Assembly (NCBI RefSeq): GCF_003751845.1
Contig: NZ_RJKQ01000001.1
Location: 744,001-808,000, forward strand
From: Enterobacter sp. BIGb0383
GTDB lineage: Bacteria; Pseudomonadota; Gammaproteobacteria; Enterobacterales; Enterobacteriaceae
Reading direction: 5' to 3'
DNA length: 64,000 nucleotides
The position numbers and the translations under genes were made by a program. Each line of letters opens with the position of its first letter. Within the stretch, counting starts at the first letter, position 1. Of the stretch, positions 63,511 to 64,000 are shown piece after piece. The notes under the pieces are model-generated. The model ran no database searches. It worked only from the letters and a program-made list of their open reading frames with translations, and had not been told where the DNA came from.

Positions 63511-64000
63511 AGCCGACCCTGTTCAAAACGTAGACCTGGCTCGACATCCACCGCCAGCCAGGTCGGGCCATCGAGATCGGCAAAGGTCGCGTTCTGCACC
63601 AGCGGTAGCGCGGCGGCAATGGCCCGGGAGGTGCAGAGCATACAGCCGAGCATCAGCGCAAAGCCCTGTCGGCGCGCCTCTTCGGCCAGCGCCAGGGCTT
63701 CCGTCAGCCCGCCGGATTTATCCAGCTTAATATTGATCATCTCATAGCGTCCGTGCAGCGCCGGAAGTGAGGCCCGGGAATGGCAGCTTTCATCGGCGCA
63801 AATCGGCAGCGGATGAATAAAGTTGGCCAGCGCCTCATCGTCACCGGCCGGAAGCGGCTGCTCCAGCATCGCCACGCCGAGATCCGCCAGCAGCTGGCAG
63901 CGGGCGGCAAGGCCTTCGGCGTGCCAGGATTCATTGGCATCGACAATCAGGGTTGCCTCCGGCACCGCTGCGCGGATCGCCACCATTCTTTCGCTGATAT
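63501..64000 (-). CDS. ycjG: YcjG, L-Ala-D/L-Glu epimerase, 5' end cut by window
   Basis: The C-terminal 165 residues of an enolase-superfamily epimerase that converts L-Ala-D-Glu to L-Ala-L-Glu in murein recycling. Visible metal and catalytic motifs: IVDANESWHAEGL, LEQPLPAGDDEAL, ICADESCHSR, NIKLDKSGGLTEAL (KxD-like Lys) and LGCMLCTSRAIAAA. The frame continues past the right edge of the window. Together with mpaA and mppA it forms the tripeptide-to-amino-acid recycling route. Confidence 0.94.
   Translation of the reverse strand, partial: ISERMVAIRAAVPEATLIVDANESWHAEGLAARCQLLADLGVAMLEQPLPAGDDEALANFIHPLPICADESCHSRASLPALHGRYEMINIKLDKSGGLTEALALAEEARRQGFALMLGCMLCTSRAIAAALPLVQNATFADLDGPTWLAVDVEPGLRFEQGRLYF

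Overview
The window is a chromosomal segment of an Enterobacteriaceae species. Many proteins can be matched by eye, nearly residue by residue, to E. coli K-12 (AldA, YdcF, HrpA, AzoR, YdbH, LdhA, HslJ, YdbJ, YdbK, TtcA, ZntB, MppA, MpaA, YcjG), and the FnrS small RNA is recognisable base by base. Gene content differs enough from E. coli to suggest an Enterobacter/Klebsiella/Kosakonia-like relative; genus is not resolved here. The backbone is GC-rich. Two stretches stand out as AT-rich or mosaic: a giant toxin-like gene at 18.8-23.4 kb and parts of the contractile injection locus at 35-61 kb.

Layout. 1-18.5 kb is core metabolism and envelope: aldA (cut by the window edge), ydcF, an inserted MFS plus HlyD/EmrA-type efflux pair, hrpA, azoR, ynbE-ydbH (no ydbL follows), ldhA, hslJ, ydbJ and ydbK (pyruvate:ferredoxin/flavodoxin oxidoreductase). 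18.5-26.8 kb is accessory DNA lying where E. coli K-12 carries the Rac prophage (between ttcA and ydbK): a 1528-residue toxin-like protein, small ORFs including a KTSC-domain protein, a candidate intergenic small RNA, and a divergent MFS/XRE (MmyB-type) regulator pair with a palindromic operator. 26.9-35.2 kb holds ttcA, a proline-rich microprotein, fnrS with its FNR box, zntB, a membrane diguanylate cyclase, a minimal methyl-accepting chemotaxis protein, an MHYT-GGDEF-EAL protein, a small lipoprotein and a YghW-like protein.

35.2-60.6 kb, read on the minus strand, is a complete extracellular contractile injection system (eCIS) of the Afp/PVC type: lysozyme, tube (Afp1), two Afp2-like sheaths, a second identical Afp1 tube, a third Afp2-like sheath, Afp3- and Afp4-like sheaths, Afp5 tube, Afp6 (DUF5908), Afp7 hub, Afp8 spike, Afp9 gp25, Afp10 tip, Afp11 and Afp12 baseplate, two alternative collar-type tail fibres, Afp14 tape measure, Afp15 AAA+ ATPase, Afp16 cap, and at the toxin position a small protein with the lysine pair, DYD and HG..N motifs of the anthrax edema factor/CyaA/ExoY nucleotidyl cyclases. 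Transcription is evidently one long operon with several 4-nt start/stop overlaps.

The most interesting points are: (i) three Afp2-type sheath genes with a nearly constant C-terminal half and a wholly different central domain; (ii) two near-perfect ops/JUMPstart (RfaH recruitment) elements inside the operon, duplicated with the sheath 3' ends; (iii) a 45-bp in-frame tandem repeat in the tape-measure gene; (iv) two interchangeable fibre genes; and (v) the predicted nucleotidyl cyclase cargo. Together these look like an injection device under diversification of surface, length and targeting.

61-64 kb returns to the backbone: mppA, mpaA and ycjG (cut by the window edge), the murein tripeptide recycling genes.
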